A stretch of DNA of 64,000 nucleotides from Mycobacterium sp. ST-F2 (GCF_001905655.1 NZ_JMHT01000073.1:62001-126000); one strand, 5' to 3'. Positions 8,521 through 17,515 are shown, counted from the first letter of the stretch. Program-made: numbers and translations. Notes: generated by a model not told the origin, from the letters alone.

Positions 8521-10476
8521 ATGTCGGTGGCCCGTGCGAGCATTGAACTTGTTGTGACTGATCTAGCGACGTCCAAATCGGTCGGGCCCCTGCGTTCGGC
8601 TCCGGCGATTGCCCCGGTGCCGCGGCGGCAGCGTGCGTCCGCGGACCTGCTGCGGCTGCTGCCGTATCTCGGGCCCTACCGCGGTCGCTGGGCCGCCATG
8701 CTGCTGACGGCGTTCGTCGGCTTGGGCGTGACGGTGTCGATTCCGCTGGTGACCAAGGCCGTGATCGACGGCCCGGTGCGGCACCAGGATCAGCAGGGGC
8801 TGTGGGTGCTCGGGTCGGCCGCCTTGGCGCTGGGGCTGGTCGAGGCGGTGCTGTGGTTCATCCGGCGCTGGCTCGGGGCCCGCGCCACCATGGGCGTCGA
8901 GGCCGATATCCGCAAGGTGCTCTACGCGCGGCTGCAGATTCTGCCGATGTCGTTCCACCGGCGGTGGCAGTCCGGCCAATTGCTGTCCCGCGTGATGAAT
9001 GACCTTGGCACCATTCGCCAATTCCTCGGGTTCGGCCTGCTGTTCCTGGTGCTCAACACGATTCAGATCATCGTGGTGACCACCATCCTGCTGGCCATGT
9101 ACTGGCCGCTGGGTGTGGTGGTGCTCGCGTCGGTGGTGCCGGTGACGGTGACGATCTTCCGGTTCCAGCGGCAGTTCACCAAACTGTCCCGGCTGGCGCA
9201 GGACCAATCCGGCCACGTCGCAACACATGTCGAGGAATCGGCGCTGGGCCTGCGGGTCATCAAGTCGTTCGGCCGCGAGGACTACGTCTACCAGCGGTTC
9301 GACGAGCGGGCGACGGCCCTGTACGACGCGGAGATCGGCAAGGTGGCGATGTCTGCGCGGTTCTGGACCCTGCTGGACGTCATCCCCAACCTCACGCTGA
9401 TCCTGGTGCTCGGCTTCGGTGCCTATGCCGCCGGTCATGGGCTGGTCACCATGGGCACGCTGGTCGCGTTCATCACCATGATGCTGTCGTTGGTCTGGCC
9501 CATCGCGTCCCTGGGGTATCTGCTGTCGATGATGCAGGAGGCCATGACCGCCGCCAACCGTGTCGCCGAGATCTTCGACGCACCAGTGGATATCAGTGAC
9601 GGTCCGGTCGACACCGTGCCCCGCGGCGGGCACCTCGAATTGCGTGACGTCGGCTTCCGCTTTCCCGACGCCGCCCCCGACGACTGGGCGCTGCGGCATG
9701 TCTCGGTGACGGTCGAGCCGGGGCAGACGCTGGCGCTGGTCGGTGCGACGGGGTCCGGGAAATCAGTTCTGGCTGCGCTGTTCTCGCGGCTGTACGACGT
9801 CACCGAGGGCGCCATCCTGCTCGACGGCCAAGACATTCGCGAGCTGACGCTGCCTGCCCTGCGCAGCGCCGTGGCCACCGCCTTCGAGGACCCGACGCTG
9901 TTCTCGATGTCGGTCGTGGAGAACCTGACCCTGGGCCGCGGCGCCGACAACCCGGCCACCGATGCGGAGATTCACGCCGCCATCGACATCGCGGCCGCGC
10001 AGTTCGTCTACGACCTGCCGTTTGGTCTGGACACCCGCATCGGCGAGCAGGGGATGAGCTTGTCCGGTGGTCAGCGACAACGTCTTTCGCTGGCCCGCGC
10101 CATCCTGGCCGCGCCGTCGCTGCTTGTGCTCGACGACACCCTGTCGGCCCTCGACATGCACACCGAGGCCGAGGTCACCGTCGCGCTGCGGCGGGTGCTG
10201 AGGGAGGTCACGGGCATCGTGGTGGCGCACCGGGCGTCGACCGTGCTGCTGGCCGACCGGGTGGCGCTGCTGACCGGCGGCACCATCACGCGCATCGGCA
10301 CGCACGCCGAATTGCTGGCACAGGCACCCGAATACCGCTACCTGCTGTCCGCCGACGACGAGCTCGACGACGGCTGCGAACGCAGCTGTGACTGGGAGCA
10401 GGACGCCGAACGCGAGCGGCTCGAGCAGCTCTATCTGGAGCAGAGCGACGAGGCGGAAGAGGTGCGGCGGCGATGA
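8521..10476 (+). CDS. ABC exporter subunit, half-transporter with degenerate Walker B
   Basis: A 651-residue half-transporter with an N-terminal six-helix ABC exporter domain (about 45-345) and a C-terminal nucleotide-binding domain (about 360-610). The NBD has Walker A VGATGSGKS and signature LSGGQRQR, but the Walker B end reads LLVLDDTLSALD, so the catalytic glutamate is replaced by aspartate. The H-loop His in VVAHRAST is kept. The last 40 residues are acidic and Arg-rich. The next gene encodes the partner subunit 29 nt downstream. The pair resembles heterodimeric multidrug or lipid exporters. The substrate is unknown. Confidence 0.92.
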   Translation: MSVARASIELVVTDLATSKSVGPLRSAPAIAPVPRRQRASADLLRLLPYLGPYRGRWAAMLLTAFVGLGVTVSIPLVTKAVIDGPVRHQDQQGLWVLGSAALALGLVEAVLWFIRRWLGARATMGVEADIRKVLYARLQILPMSFHRRWQSGQLLSRVMNDLGTIRQFLGFGLLFLVLNTIQIIVVTTILLAMYWPLGVVVLASVVPVTVTIFRFQRQFTKLSRLAQDQSGHVATHVEESALGLRVIKSFGREDYVYQRFDERATALYDAEIGKVAMSARFWTLLDVIPNLTLILVLGFGAYAAGHGLVTMGTLVAFITMMLSLVWPIASLGYLLSMMQEAMTAANRVAEIFDAPVDISDGPVDTVPRGGHLELRDVGFRFPDAAPDDWALRHVSVTVEPGQTLALVGATGSGKSVLAALFSRLYDVTEGAILLDGQDIRELTLPALRSAVATAFEDPTLFSMSVVENLTLGRGADNPATDAEIHAAIDIAAAQFVYDLPFGLDTRIGEQGMSLSGGQRQRLSLARAILAAPSLLVLDDTLSALDMHTEAEVTVALRRVLREVTGIVVAHRASTVLLADRVALLTGGTITRIGTHAELLAQAPEYRYLLSADDELDDGCERSCDWEQDAERERLEQLYLEQSDEAEEVRRR

Positions 10477-10504
10477 GCGCTTGCGCGAAGAGCAGAGAAC
10501 ACAG

Positions 10505-12322
10505 ATGAGCACCGAGAGCTGGCGCGGCCAGACGGTCGACAAGGTCGAGGACCTGCCCATCGACGAGAGCATCTCCCGCCGCCGTGAGGCGCGAGCCTTG
10601 CTGGGCTCGCTGCTCAAGCCCTACCGGGTCGCGGTGCTGCTGCTGGCGCTGGTCGTGGTGGTGGAAAACGGTGCGCGCCTGTCGGTTCCGCTGCTGGTGC
10701 AGCGCGGCATCGACCACGGCATCCCGCCGATCCTGCACGGCGGGTCGGCCCGCGAGCTGCTGCAGATCGTCGGGGCACTCTGCGGCGTGGTCGTGCTGCA
10801 GGCCAGTTTCCGGCTGTTCTTCCTGAACCGGTCGGGCCGCATCGGGCAGAAGGTGCTGCTGGAATTGCGGCGCCGCTTGTACCGGCAGTTCCAGCGCCTC
10901 GACGTGGCTTTCCACGACCGCTACACGTCGGGCCGCGTCGTGAGCCGGTCCACCAACGACATCGAGGCCATCCAGACCATGCTGTCGACGGGTTTCGACA
11001 GCCTCATCACCGCGGTGCTCACCCTCGGCGGCACAGCGGTCCTGCTCGTCTCGCTGGACGCGCGGCTCGGGCTGATGTGCCTGGGCGCCTTCCCGATCCT
11101 GGTGTTTCTCGTCGCCTGGTTCCGCCGCGAGTCGTCCCGGACGTACCGCATCGTCCGCGAACGCGCGGCGCTGGTGATCGTCCAGTTCGTCGAAACCATG
11201 ACGGGCATCAAGGCGGTACAGGCCTACCGGCGCGAGCCCCGCAACCAGGAGATCTTCGACGACGTCGTCGACGACTACCGCGTCATCAACGAACGCACCA
11301 TGACCCTGCTCGCGGTGTTCATGCCCGGGGTCAAGCTGGTCGGCAACGTCACCACCGCGATCGTGCTGCTGTATGGCGGATATCTGGTGCTGCACGGCCG
11401 GATGACCATCGGCACGCTCACCGCGTTCCTGCTGTATCTGCGGATGTTCTTCGAACCGATGCAGGAGATTTCGCAGTTCTTCAACACCTTCCAGTCCGCG
11501 GCGTCGGCGCTGGAGAAGCTGGCCGGGGTACTCGGGCAGCAGCCTGCCGTCACCGACCCGGCCGCCCCCGTCGCTCTCACGACGGTCAAGGGCGACATCG
11601 CTTTTCGTGGCGTCAGCTTCGGCTACACGGCCGGTCGCCCGGTGCTGCCCGAACTGGATCTGACAGTGCCCGCGGGGCAGACCGTCGCGCTGGTCGGTGC
11701 CACCGGCGCGGGCAAGACGACCATCGCCAAGCTGATCGCGCGGTTCTACGATCCGGTGACCGGCGCGGTGACGCTCGACGGCGTCGACCTGCGCTCCATC
11801 GCCCAGTCGGAGCTGCGCCAGCACGTCGTGATGGTGACGCAGGAGAACTTCATGTTCGCCGGCACTGTTGCCGACAACATCCGGTTCGGCCGGCCCGACG
11901 CCACCGACGCCGAGATCCGCGCCGCCGCGGAAGCCGTTGGGGCAGACCGGTTCATCGACGCCCTGCCCGACGGCTACGACACCGACGTCGCCAACCGCGG
12001 TGGACGGCTCTCGGCGGGCCAGCGGCAGCTGGTGGCGTTCGCGCGCGCGTTCCTGGCCGATCCCAAGGTGTTGATCCTCGATGAGGCGACGTCGTCACTC
12101 GACATCCCGACCGAGCGCCTGGTGCAGCGCGCGCTGGCCACGGTGCTCGCCGGACGCACCGCGCTCGTGATCGCGCACCGGCTATCCACGGTGCAGTCCG
12201 CGGATCGGGTCCTGGTTCTCGACGGGGGCCGCATCGTGGAGGACGGTGCGCCCGACGAGTTGGTCGCACAGAACGGGCGGTATGCCGCGCTGCACCGCGC
12301 CTGGGTGGACTCGCTGGCCTGA
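10505..12322 (+). CDS. ABC exporter subunit, half-transporter with canonical Walker B
   Basis: A 605-residue half-transporter with TM domain (about 35-335) and NBD (about 355-600). Walker A is VGATGAGKTT and Walker B is VLILDEATSSLD with the catalytic Glu, but the signature is LSAGQRQL in place of LSGGQ. In a heterodimer this weak signature would face the weak Walker B of the first subunit, giving one degenerate and one active ATP site. The start is the ATG at 10505. Confidence 0.92.
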   Translation: MSTESWRGQTVDKVEDLPIDESISRRREARALLGSLLKPYRVAVLLLALVVVVENGARLSVPLLVQRGIDHGIPPILHGGSARELLQIVGALCGVVVLQASFRLFFLNRSGRIGQKVLLELRRRLYRQFQRLDVAFHDRYTSGRVVSRSTNDIEAIQTMLSTGFDSLITAVLTLGGTAVLLVSLDARLGLMCLGAFPILVFLVAWFRRESSRTYRIVRERAALVIVQFVETMTGIKAVQAYRREPRNQEIFDDVVDDYRVINERTMTLLAVFMPGVKLVGNVTTAIVLLYGGYLVLHGRMTIGTLTAFLLYLRMFFEPMQEISQFFNTFQSAASALEKLAGVLGQQPAVTDPAAPVALTTVKGDIAFRGVSFGYTAGRPVLPELDLTVPAGQTVALVGATGAGKTTIAKLIARFYDPVTGAVTLDGVDLRSIAQSELRQHVVMVTQENFMFAGTVADNIRFGRPDATDAEIRAAAEAVGADRFIDALPDGYDTDVANRGGRLSAGQRQLVAFARAFLADPKVLILDEATSSLDIPTERLVQRALATVLAGRTALVIAHRLSTVQSADRVLVLDGGRIVEDGAPDELVAQNGRYAALHRAWVDSLA

Positions 12323-12326
12323 CCGG

Positions 12327-13166
12327 TCAGGGAATCAGCCGCAGCTGCCGCGCCTTCGACACCGCCTCGTGCCGGCTGTGGGTGCCGAGTTTCGTCGCGG
12401 CACTGCGCAGATAGCTCTTGACGGTCTCCGGCTTCAGGGAAAGCCGTTGGGCAGCTTCGGTATTGGTGCAGCCCAGCGCGATCTGCGCCAGCACGTCGAG
12501 TTCGCGCGGGCTCAGCGGACCGGCCGGCGCGGGTCCACCGGCCAGGGCCTCGGCCAGCCGGTCGGCGAGGCCGTCGAGATCGCTCGGTGCGACGGGCGCG
12601 CCCCCGGCCGCCAGCCGTCGCAGTTCGGCGTGCACCTGGCGGATGTGTTCGGTGTTCACCGCCGTGTCGGCAGCCGGGGCCTGCTGCAGCCGCAGCCGGC
12701 GGTCCACTTCGTCGCGAATCGTCAGCTCGTCCGACAGGCGCTGCGCCGATGCCATGATCAGGTCGACGGCCCGGCCGCCGAACGGTGCACTGGACCGGTA
12801 GGCGCCGTAGAGGACCGCCCGGGCCCGGCCGTCGACGACGACCGGCACCGCCAGCACCGACCGGATGCCCTCGGAGAGCACCGGCATATCGTAGTCGTGC
12901 GTGATGGACGGCGCGTGCCGGTAGTCGGCCACCGCGAGCGGCTGGCCCGAGACCATGCTGGCCCCGCCGAGCCCGCACATCGAGCGCACCGTCAATCCCC
13001 GGAGGCCACCGCCGCGGGTGCCGTAGAACTCCGTGATCAGCAGCGCGTCGTCGTGCACCTCGCCGCCGAACATCACCGGCACCGCGCCCTCGGATCCGAG
13101 ACGCCGCAGCTCAGCGCGGACCGCGTCGGTATCGCGCGGGCGCAGCAGGGACGGGCCGGTCGTCAC
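12327..13166 (-). CDS. LuxR-family regulator with GAF-like sensor domain
   Basis: A 279-residue regulator. Residues about 20-165 look like a GAF-type ligand pocket (GIRSVLAVPVVVDGRARAVLYG), and the C-terminus is a LuxR helix-turn-helix (LSPRELDVLAQIALGCTNTEAAQRLSLKPETVKSYLRSAATKL). The GTG start at 13166 is preceded by AGAGGG at good distance. It is divergent from the acyl-CoA synthetase pair with a 58-nt gap containing a perfect 15-bp palindrome, so it probably controls that pair. The inducer is unknown. Confidence 0.87.
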   Translation of the reverse strand: MTTGPSLLRPRDTDAVRAELRRLGSEGAVPVMFGGEVHDDALLITEFYGTRGGGLRGLTVRSMCGLGGASMVSGQPLAVADYRHAPSITHDYDMPVLSEGIRSVLAVPVVVDGRARAVLYGAYRSSAPFGGRAVDLIMASAQRLSDELTIRDEVDRRLRLQQAPAADTAVNTEHIRQVHAELRRLAAGGAPVAPSDLDGLADRLAEALAGGPAPAGPLSPRELDVLAQIALGCTNTEAAQRLSLKPETVKSYLRSAATKLGTHSRHEAVSKARQLRLIP

Positions 13167-13207
13167 GGTCAGTACCCTCTTTCGGGGGTAGCGGGCGGAT
13201 GGGTGTG

Positions 13208-13222
13208 ACGTAGATCCTACGT
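13208..13222. promoter_or_regulatory. Palindromic operator ACGTAGATCCTACGT
   Basis: Perfect dyad ACGTAG-ATC-CTACGT, ending 2 nt before the ATG of the acyl-CoA synthetase at 13225. There is no Shine-Dalgarno sequence between them, so the transcript may be leaderless and the dyad would then overlap the core promoter. It is a likely site for the divergent LuxR-type regulator. Confidence 0.5.
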
Positions 13223-13224
13223 TC

Positions 13225-14943
13225 ATGGCGACAGAGGCTGTGATCACGACCAACACCGAGCAGTACCGAGCGGCCCGGGACCGGCTCGTGGCGTCGATCG
13301 GTGACTACTCGCAGGCCGTCGATTCGTTCAGCTGGCCGCGGCTGACCGGCTCGTTCAACTGGGCCACCGACTGGTTCGACGTCATCGCCCGCGGCCCCGA
13401 GCGGGCCGGGCAGACGGCGCTCTGGATCACCGAAGAAGGTGGCGACGAGCAGCGCTACACCTTCGCGGAGATGGCCGACCGGTCCGACCGGGTGGCGACG
13501 TGGCTGCGGGCGCTGGGCGTTGGCCAGGGCGACCGCGTCATCATCATGCTGGGTAACCAGGTCGAGCTGTGGGAGTCGATGCTGGCGGTGGCCAAGCTCG
13601 GCGCGGTGGTGATGCCGACGACCGGGGCGCTGGGCCCGGCCGATGTGGCCGACCGGATCACCCGCGGCGGGGCGGGCTTCGTGGTGACCAACACCGCGGA
13701 CGCGGACAAGTTTGCGTCCGTCGATGGGCAGTACACCGGGATCGTCGTGGGGGACGCGGTGCCGGGCTGGCACCGCTACGCCGATGCGTACCAGGTGGCT
13801 TCGGCGGGTCCGTTCACCGCCGTCACCGAGGTGGACGATCCGCTGCTGGTCTATTTCACCTCGGGCACCACCAGCAAGCCGAAACTCGTTGAGCACTCGC
13901 AGATCTCATACCCCGTCGGGCACCTGTCCACGATGGCCTGGATCGGGCTGAAGCCCGGCGATGTCCACCTGGCGATCAGTTCGCCGGGCTGGGCCAAGCA
14001 CGCGTGGAGTTGCGTGTTCGCGCCGTGGATCGCCGAGGCGACCATCTTCGTCTACAACTACAGCCGCTTCGACGCCGCCGCACTCATGGGGCAGCTACGT
14101 CGTGCCGGCGTCAACACCTTCTGCGCGCCGCCGACCGTATGGCGGATGCTGATCCAGGCCGACCTCGGCGCCAAACCCCAAGGGCTGCGCGAGATTGTGG
14201 GCGCCGGCGAACCGCTGAACCCCGATGTCATCACCAAGGTGCAGGACGCCTGGGGGTTGACGATCCGGGACGGCTTCGGCCAGACCGAGACCACCCTGCT
14301 GGTCGGCAACACCCCGGGCCAGCCGGTGAAGGCCGGGTCGATGGGGCGGCCGATGCCGGGTGTGCCGGTGGTGCTGGTCGACCCGGTGACCGGTGAACTC
14401 ACCGACGAGGGCGAGTTGTGCCTCGATCTGGGTGCGCACCCCCTGAACCTGATGACCGGTTACCTCGGTGACCCGCAACGTAATACGGTAGTCATGGCGG
14501 GCGGCTACTACCACACCGGCGACGTGGCCGCTCGTGACAGCGACGGCTACATCACCTACATCGGCCGCACCGACGACGTGTTCAAGTCGTCGGACTACAA
14601 GGTGTCGCCGTTCGAGCTGGAGAGTGTGCTGATCGAACATCCGGCCGTGGTGGAAGCCGCGGTGGTGCCCCAGCCCGATGACACGCGGCTGGCCGTGCCG
14701 AAAGCGTATGTCTGTCTGGCCGCCGGATGGAGTGCCGACGCCGAGACTGCCAGGTCCATCATGGAATTCGCCCGCGACCATCTGGCGCCGTATCTCAAGG
14801 TCCGTCGGGTGGAGTTCTTCGACCTCCCCAAGACGATTTCCGGCAAGATCCGGCGCGTCGACCTGCGCAAGCGCGAAGATCAAGCGCATGCCGCCGGCAC
14901 CCCGATCGCATCGGAATACCGCTACGAGGATTTGGTGAAGTGA
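13225..14943 (+). CDS. AMP-forming acyl-CoA synthetase (ANL superfamily)
   Basis: A 572-residue adenylate-forming enzyme that activates a carboxylic acid as acyl-AMP and then acyl-CoA. The P-loop is YFTSGTTSKPK (core motif A3), the A5 motif is DGFGQTETT, A7 is YYHTGDVAARDSDGYI, and A10 is PKTISGKIRR with the catalytic Lys. The features fit a medium-chain or aryl-acid synthetase better than acetyl-CoA synthetase. The start codon follows directly on a palindrome. The stop codon overlaps the ATG of a second synthetase, so both are made together. Confidence 0.9.
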   Translation: MATEAVITTNTEQYRAARDRLVASIGDYSQAVDSFSWPRLTGSFNWATDWFDVIARGPERAGQTALWITEEGGDEQRYTFAEMADRSDRVATWLRALGVGQGDRVIIMLGNQVELWESMLAVAKLGAVVMPTTGALGPADVADRITRGGAGFVVTNTADADKFASVDGQYTGIVVGDAVPGWHRYADAYQVASAGPFTAVTEVDDPLLVYFTSGTTSKPKLVEHSQISYPVGHLSTMAWIGLKPGDVHLAISSPGWAKHAWSCVFAPWIAEATIFVYNYSRFDAAALMGQLRRAGVNTFCAPPTVWRMLIQADLGAKPQGLREIVGAGEPLNPDVITKVQDAWGLTIRDGFGQTETTLLVGNTPGQPVKAGSMGRPMPGVPVVLVDPVTGELTDEGELCLDLGAHPLNLMTGYLGDPQRNTVVMAGGYYHTGDVAARDSDGYITYIGRTDDVFKSSDYKVSPFELESVLIEHPAVVEAAVVPQPDDTRLAVPKAYVCLAAGWSADAETARSIMEFARDHLAPYLKVRRVEFFDLPKTISGKIRRVDLRKREDQAHAAGTPIASEYRYEDLVK

Positions 14944-16565
14944 TGCTGAGCTACGACGCGGGCCCGACCGACACCCCGATCCTGGAAGAGACCATCGGCG
15001 CCAACTTCGAGCGCACCGTCGCGGCCCACCCGGACTCCCTGGCACTGGTCGACCGCGGGCAGGGCCTGCGGTACACGTACGCCGAGTTGAACGCCGAGGT
15101 CGACCTGATCGCACGCGGACTGATGGCCCGCGGTATCGAAAAGGGCGACCGGGTGGGTATCTGGTCACCGAACTGTGCGCAGTGGATCGTGACGCAACTG
15201 GCGACCGCCAAGATCGGCGCCATCCTGGTCAACGTGAACCCGGCATACCGGGTGCATGAACTGGCATATGCGCTCAACCAATCCGGGATGCGCACGCTGG
15301 TCTCGGCGACGTCGTTCAAGACGTCCGATTACGCGTCGATGATCGAGGAGGTGCGTCCGCAGGTCCCCGGCCTGACCGACGTCGTCTTCCTGGACGGTCC
15401 GGACTGGGACCAGCTGCGGGCCGAGAGTTCGGCGGTGGGCGCTGATGAGCTGGCGGCCCGGCAGGCCACGCTGGCCAACACCGACCCGATCAACATCCAA
15501 TACACCTCGGGCACAACCGGATTCCCGAAAGGTGCGACGCTGTCGCACCGCAACATCCTGAACAACGGCTACTTCACCACGGAGGGCATCAACCTGCGGG
15601 CCGGGGAACGGCTGTGCGTTCCGGTGCCGTTCTACCACTGCTTCGGCATGGTGATGGGCGTGCTCGGCTGCATGAGTCATGGTGCGGCGGTGGTGATTCC
15701 GGCACCCGGGTTCGATCCTGCCGCCACCCTCGATGCCGTCGAAGCCGAGCAGTGTGCGGGCGTCTACGGGGTGCCGACCATGTTCATCGCGATGCAGAAC
15801 CACCCGTCGTTCGCCGACCGGGACCTGTCGAGCCTGCGCACCGGGATCATGGCCGGTTCGGTGTGCCCGGTCGAGGTGATGAAACACTGCGTCGCCGACA
15901 TGCACATGGCCGAGGTGGCCATCGCGTACGGCATGACCGAGACCTCGCCGGTGTCCTGCCAGACCCTCATCGACGACGACCTGGACCGCCGCACCGCGAC
16001 CATCGGCCGGGCGCACCCCCACATCGAGGTGAAGATCATCAACCCCGAAACCGGCGAGACGGTGGAGCGCGGTGAACCGGGGGAGTTCTGCACCCGCGGC
16101 TACTCCGTCATGATCGGGTACTGGAACAACGACGAAAAGACCCGGGAAGCCATCGATTCCGAGGGCTGGATGCACACCGGGGACCTCGCCGTGATGCGCG
16201 AGGACGGGTACTGCGCCATCGTCGGCCGGATCAAGGACATGGTGATCCGTGGTGGTGAGAACGTGTACCCGCGCGAGATCGAGGAATTCCTGTACACCCA
16301 CCCGGACATCGAGGACGCTCAGGTGATCGGCGTGCCCGACGCCCGCTACGGCGAGGAGATCTGCGCGTGGCTGCGGATGCGGCCGGGCGCACAGCCGCTG
16401 GACGCCGACGCCATCCGGGAATTCACCGCGGATCGGCTGGCGCACTTCAAGATTCCGCGTTACATCCACATCGTCGACGAGTTCCCGATGACGATCACCG
16501 GCAAGGTCCGCAAGATCGACATGCGCGCCGAGAGCATCCGTATCTTCGGGCTGGAGCAGCCTTAG
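14943..16565 (+). CDS. AMP-forming fatty acyl-CoA synthetase, FadD35-like
   Basis: A 540-residue acyl-CoA synthetase. Motifs are complete: IQYTSGTTGFPKG (A3), AYGMTETSP (A5), GWMHTGDLAVMREDGYC (A7), GRIKDMVIRGGENVYP (A8) and PMTITGKVRKIDMR (A10). This pattern is that of the FadD35/AcsM medium-chain group. It begins at an ATG overlapping the stop of the preceding synthetase by 1 nt. Two different synthetases made from one message suggest use of two acids or two steps of one catabolic route. Confidence 0.9.
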   Translation: MLSYDAGPTDTPILEETIGANFERTVAAHPDSLALVDRGQGLRYTYAELNAEVDLIARGLMARGIEKGDRVGIWSPNCAQWIVTQLATAKIGAILVNVNPAYRVHELAYALNQSGMRTLVSATSFKTSDYASMIEEVRPQVPGLTDVVFLDGPDWDQLRAESSAVGADELAARQATLANTDPINIQYTSGTTGFPKGATLSHRNILNNGYFTTEGINLRAGERLCVPVPFYHCFGMVMGVLGCMSHGAAVVIPAPGFDPAATLDAVEAEQCAGVYGVPTMFIAMQNHPSFADRDLSSLRTGIMAGSVCPVEVMKHCVADMHMAEVAIAYGMTETSPVSCQTLIDDDLDRRTATIGRAHPHIEVKIINPETGETVERGEPGEFCTRGYSVMIGYWNNDEKTREAIDSEGWMHTGDLAVMREDGYCAIVGRIKDMVIRGGENVYPREIEEFLYTHPDIEDAQVIGVPDARYGEEICAWLRMRPGAQPLDADAIREFTADRLAHFKIPRYIHIVDEFPMTITGKVRKIDMRAESIRIFGLEQP

Positions 16566-16616
16566 CGCGCCGGTCTCTCGCCGCGAAGGTGCAGCCAGGC
16601 CCTGCGCCGGGGAATC

Positions 16617-16708
16617 TTCGCGATCTGGTTGCACATTCGTGGCGTCGCCACGGTGGCCCGCGCCACGAATGTGCGTGGAGATCGCGATCTTCGACGAAAT
16701 CGCGATCT
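16617..16708. repeat. Complex inverted/direct repeat with ATCGCGATCT modules
   Basis: Perfect 14-bp arms GCACATTCGTGGCG (16631-16644) and CGCCACGAATGTGC (16661-16674) enclose a 16-nt loop. Outside them are the 8-bp complementary blocks CGCGATCT and AGATCGCG. The motif TCGCGATCT occurs three times (16618, 16682, 16700). It begins about 50 nt after the second acyl-CoA synthetase and may act as its terminator, but it has no T-tract and looks like a mobile palindromic element. Confidence 0.7.
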
Positions 16709-16784
16709 GTTGGCACGCTCGCGGGGACCGGCCCGACCAATCGAGTTGACGGGTCTGGGCACCGGGGTTACCTTGGCTAGGTCA

Positions 16785-16950
16785 GCACCTCGCTAGGCGA
16801 GGCTCCTGGACGAACAGAAGCCACTGATCCGACGACGTCGAGAGACGCCCAGGGTCAGGACAGGTCTCCCCGGATTAAGGGTTGACCCAAAGTGGCTATC
16901 CGCCCCGCGGATTACGTCGTCCAGTGCCGAAGCTCTGACGAGAGGGGTGC
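16785..16950 (+). promoter_or_regulatory. M-box (ykoK leader) Mg2+ riboswitch aptamer
   Basis: The sequence carries the conserved landmarks of the M-box in order: CTAGGCGAGGCTCCT near the 5' end, GAGACGCCCAGGGTC in the middle, GATTAAGGG, and the 3' block CAGTGCCGAAGCTC just before the closing strand. The ends pair as P1 (GCACCTCG at 16785 with CGAG...GGTGC ending at 16950). The M-box senses cytoplasmic Mg2+ and lowers downstream expression when Mg2+ is high. No Mg2+ transporter gene follows; only two tiny ORFs do. Confidence 0.85.
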
Positions 16951-17010
16951 GGCAGCGCCGAGTTTTAACAATCTCTTCACGGGGTATACGGGCGCTGCCA
17001 TCTCCCTTTT
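16951..17010 (+). terminator. Expression-platform terminator of the M-box
   Basis: GGCAGCGCC (16951-16959) pairs perfectly with GGCGCTGCC (16991-16999) and is followed by ATCTCCCTTTT. It begins directly at the 3' end of the aptamer P1 helix, the usual place for an on/off terminator. Confidence 0.7.
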
Positions 17011-17068
17011 GTGTTGTCATGGGACAGCCGACCCGAACGGGTCCGACGGCGAGGAGGTGAGGTACGAC

Positions 17069-17173
17069 GTGAGATCTGGCGATGGCGATAGTTCCAGTCC
17101 GGAACGAAAACACCACGTAGACAGCATCATCCGAGCACTCCCGTTGCCCTGCCGACTGGCCGGTTCCGTCTGA
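17069..17173 (+). CDS. Possible 34-residue leader ORF downstream of the M-box
   Basis: A GTG-initiated 34-codon frame (MRSGDGDSSSPERKHH...) is preceded by GAGGAGGTGAGG, one of the strongest ribosome sites in the window. I recognise no family. It is hydrophilic with a short hydrophobic C-terminus (LPLPCRLAG). It may be a regulatory leader peptide, or the purine-rich run may belong to the RNA switch instead. Confidence 0.35.
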   Translation: MRSGDGDSSSPERKHHVDSIIRALPLPCRLAGSV

Positions 17174-17213
17174 CGGACAGGTCACGGGATCAGATCCCGA
17201 CAGGAGCCCTGTC

Positions 17214-17366
17214 ATGACCGTATTTCGCAACCGCACCGTTCGCCGCCTCGCCCGGCTGGTGCACACCCGCACGCACCTGACCCCGCAGGAACGGCACAAC
17301 CTGCAGTTGTCGCACACGCCGCTCGCGGTGATCTCGGCGTCTCTCGGGGCGCACCCCCACTTCTGA
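17214..17366 (+). CDS. 50-residue basic His-rich small protein under M-box control
   Basis: An ATG-initiated 50-codon frame with CAGGAG at a suitable distance. It begins MTVFRNRTVRRLARLVHTRT and ends GAHPHF, with several Arg and six His residues and no membrane segment. A 19-bp terminator hairpin starts 7 nt after its stop, so M-box, small ORF(s) and terminator form a self-contained transcription unit. Function is unknown; a Mg2+-stress peptide is an inference from position only. Being too short for most gene callers, it may be missing from annotations. Confidence 0.6.
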   Translation: MTVFRNRTVRRLARLVHTRTHLTPQERHNLQLSHTPLAVISASLGAHPHF

Positions 17367-17373
17367 TCGGTTC

Positions 17374-17421
17374 CAGCCGCACGGTCCGCCCACGTGTTCC
17401 ACTGGGCGGACCGTGCGGCTG
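17374..17421 (+). terminator. Strong hairpin closing the M-box unit
   Basis: Perfect 19-bp arms (17374-17392 and 17403-17421, beginning CAGCCGCACGGTCC) with a 10-nt loop. No T-tract follows. Confidence 0.75.
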
Positions 17422-17515
17422 TCCGGACGTCGATTCCGCATTCTCGGCACGCTGTGCGACGTAGGCTGGCTTCCCGGCTTCTGAGTCGGCGGCCACGGCG
17501 AAAGGGGTTGGCACA

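Noticed and set aside
16793..17317. Minus-strand frame of about 174 codons over the M-box unit
   Set aside because: It runs antisense through a conserved RNA structure and has no ribosome site or motif. The M-box reading explains the sequence better.
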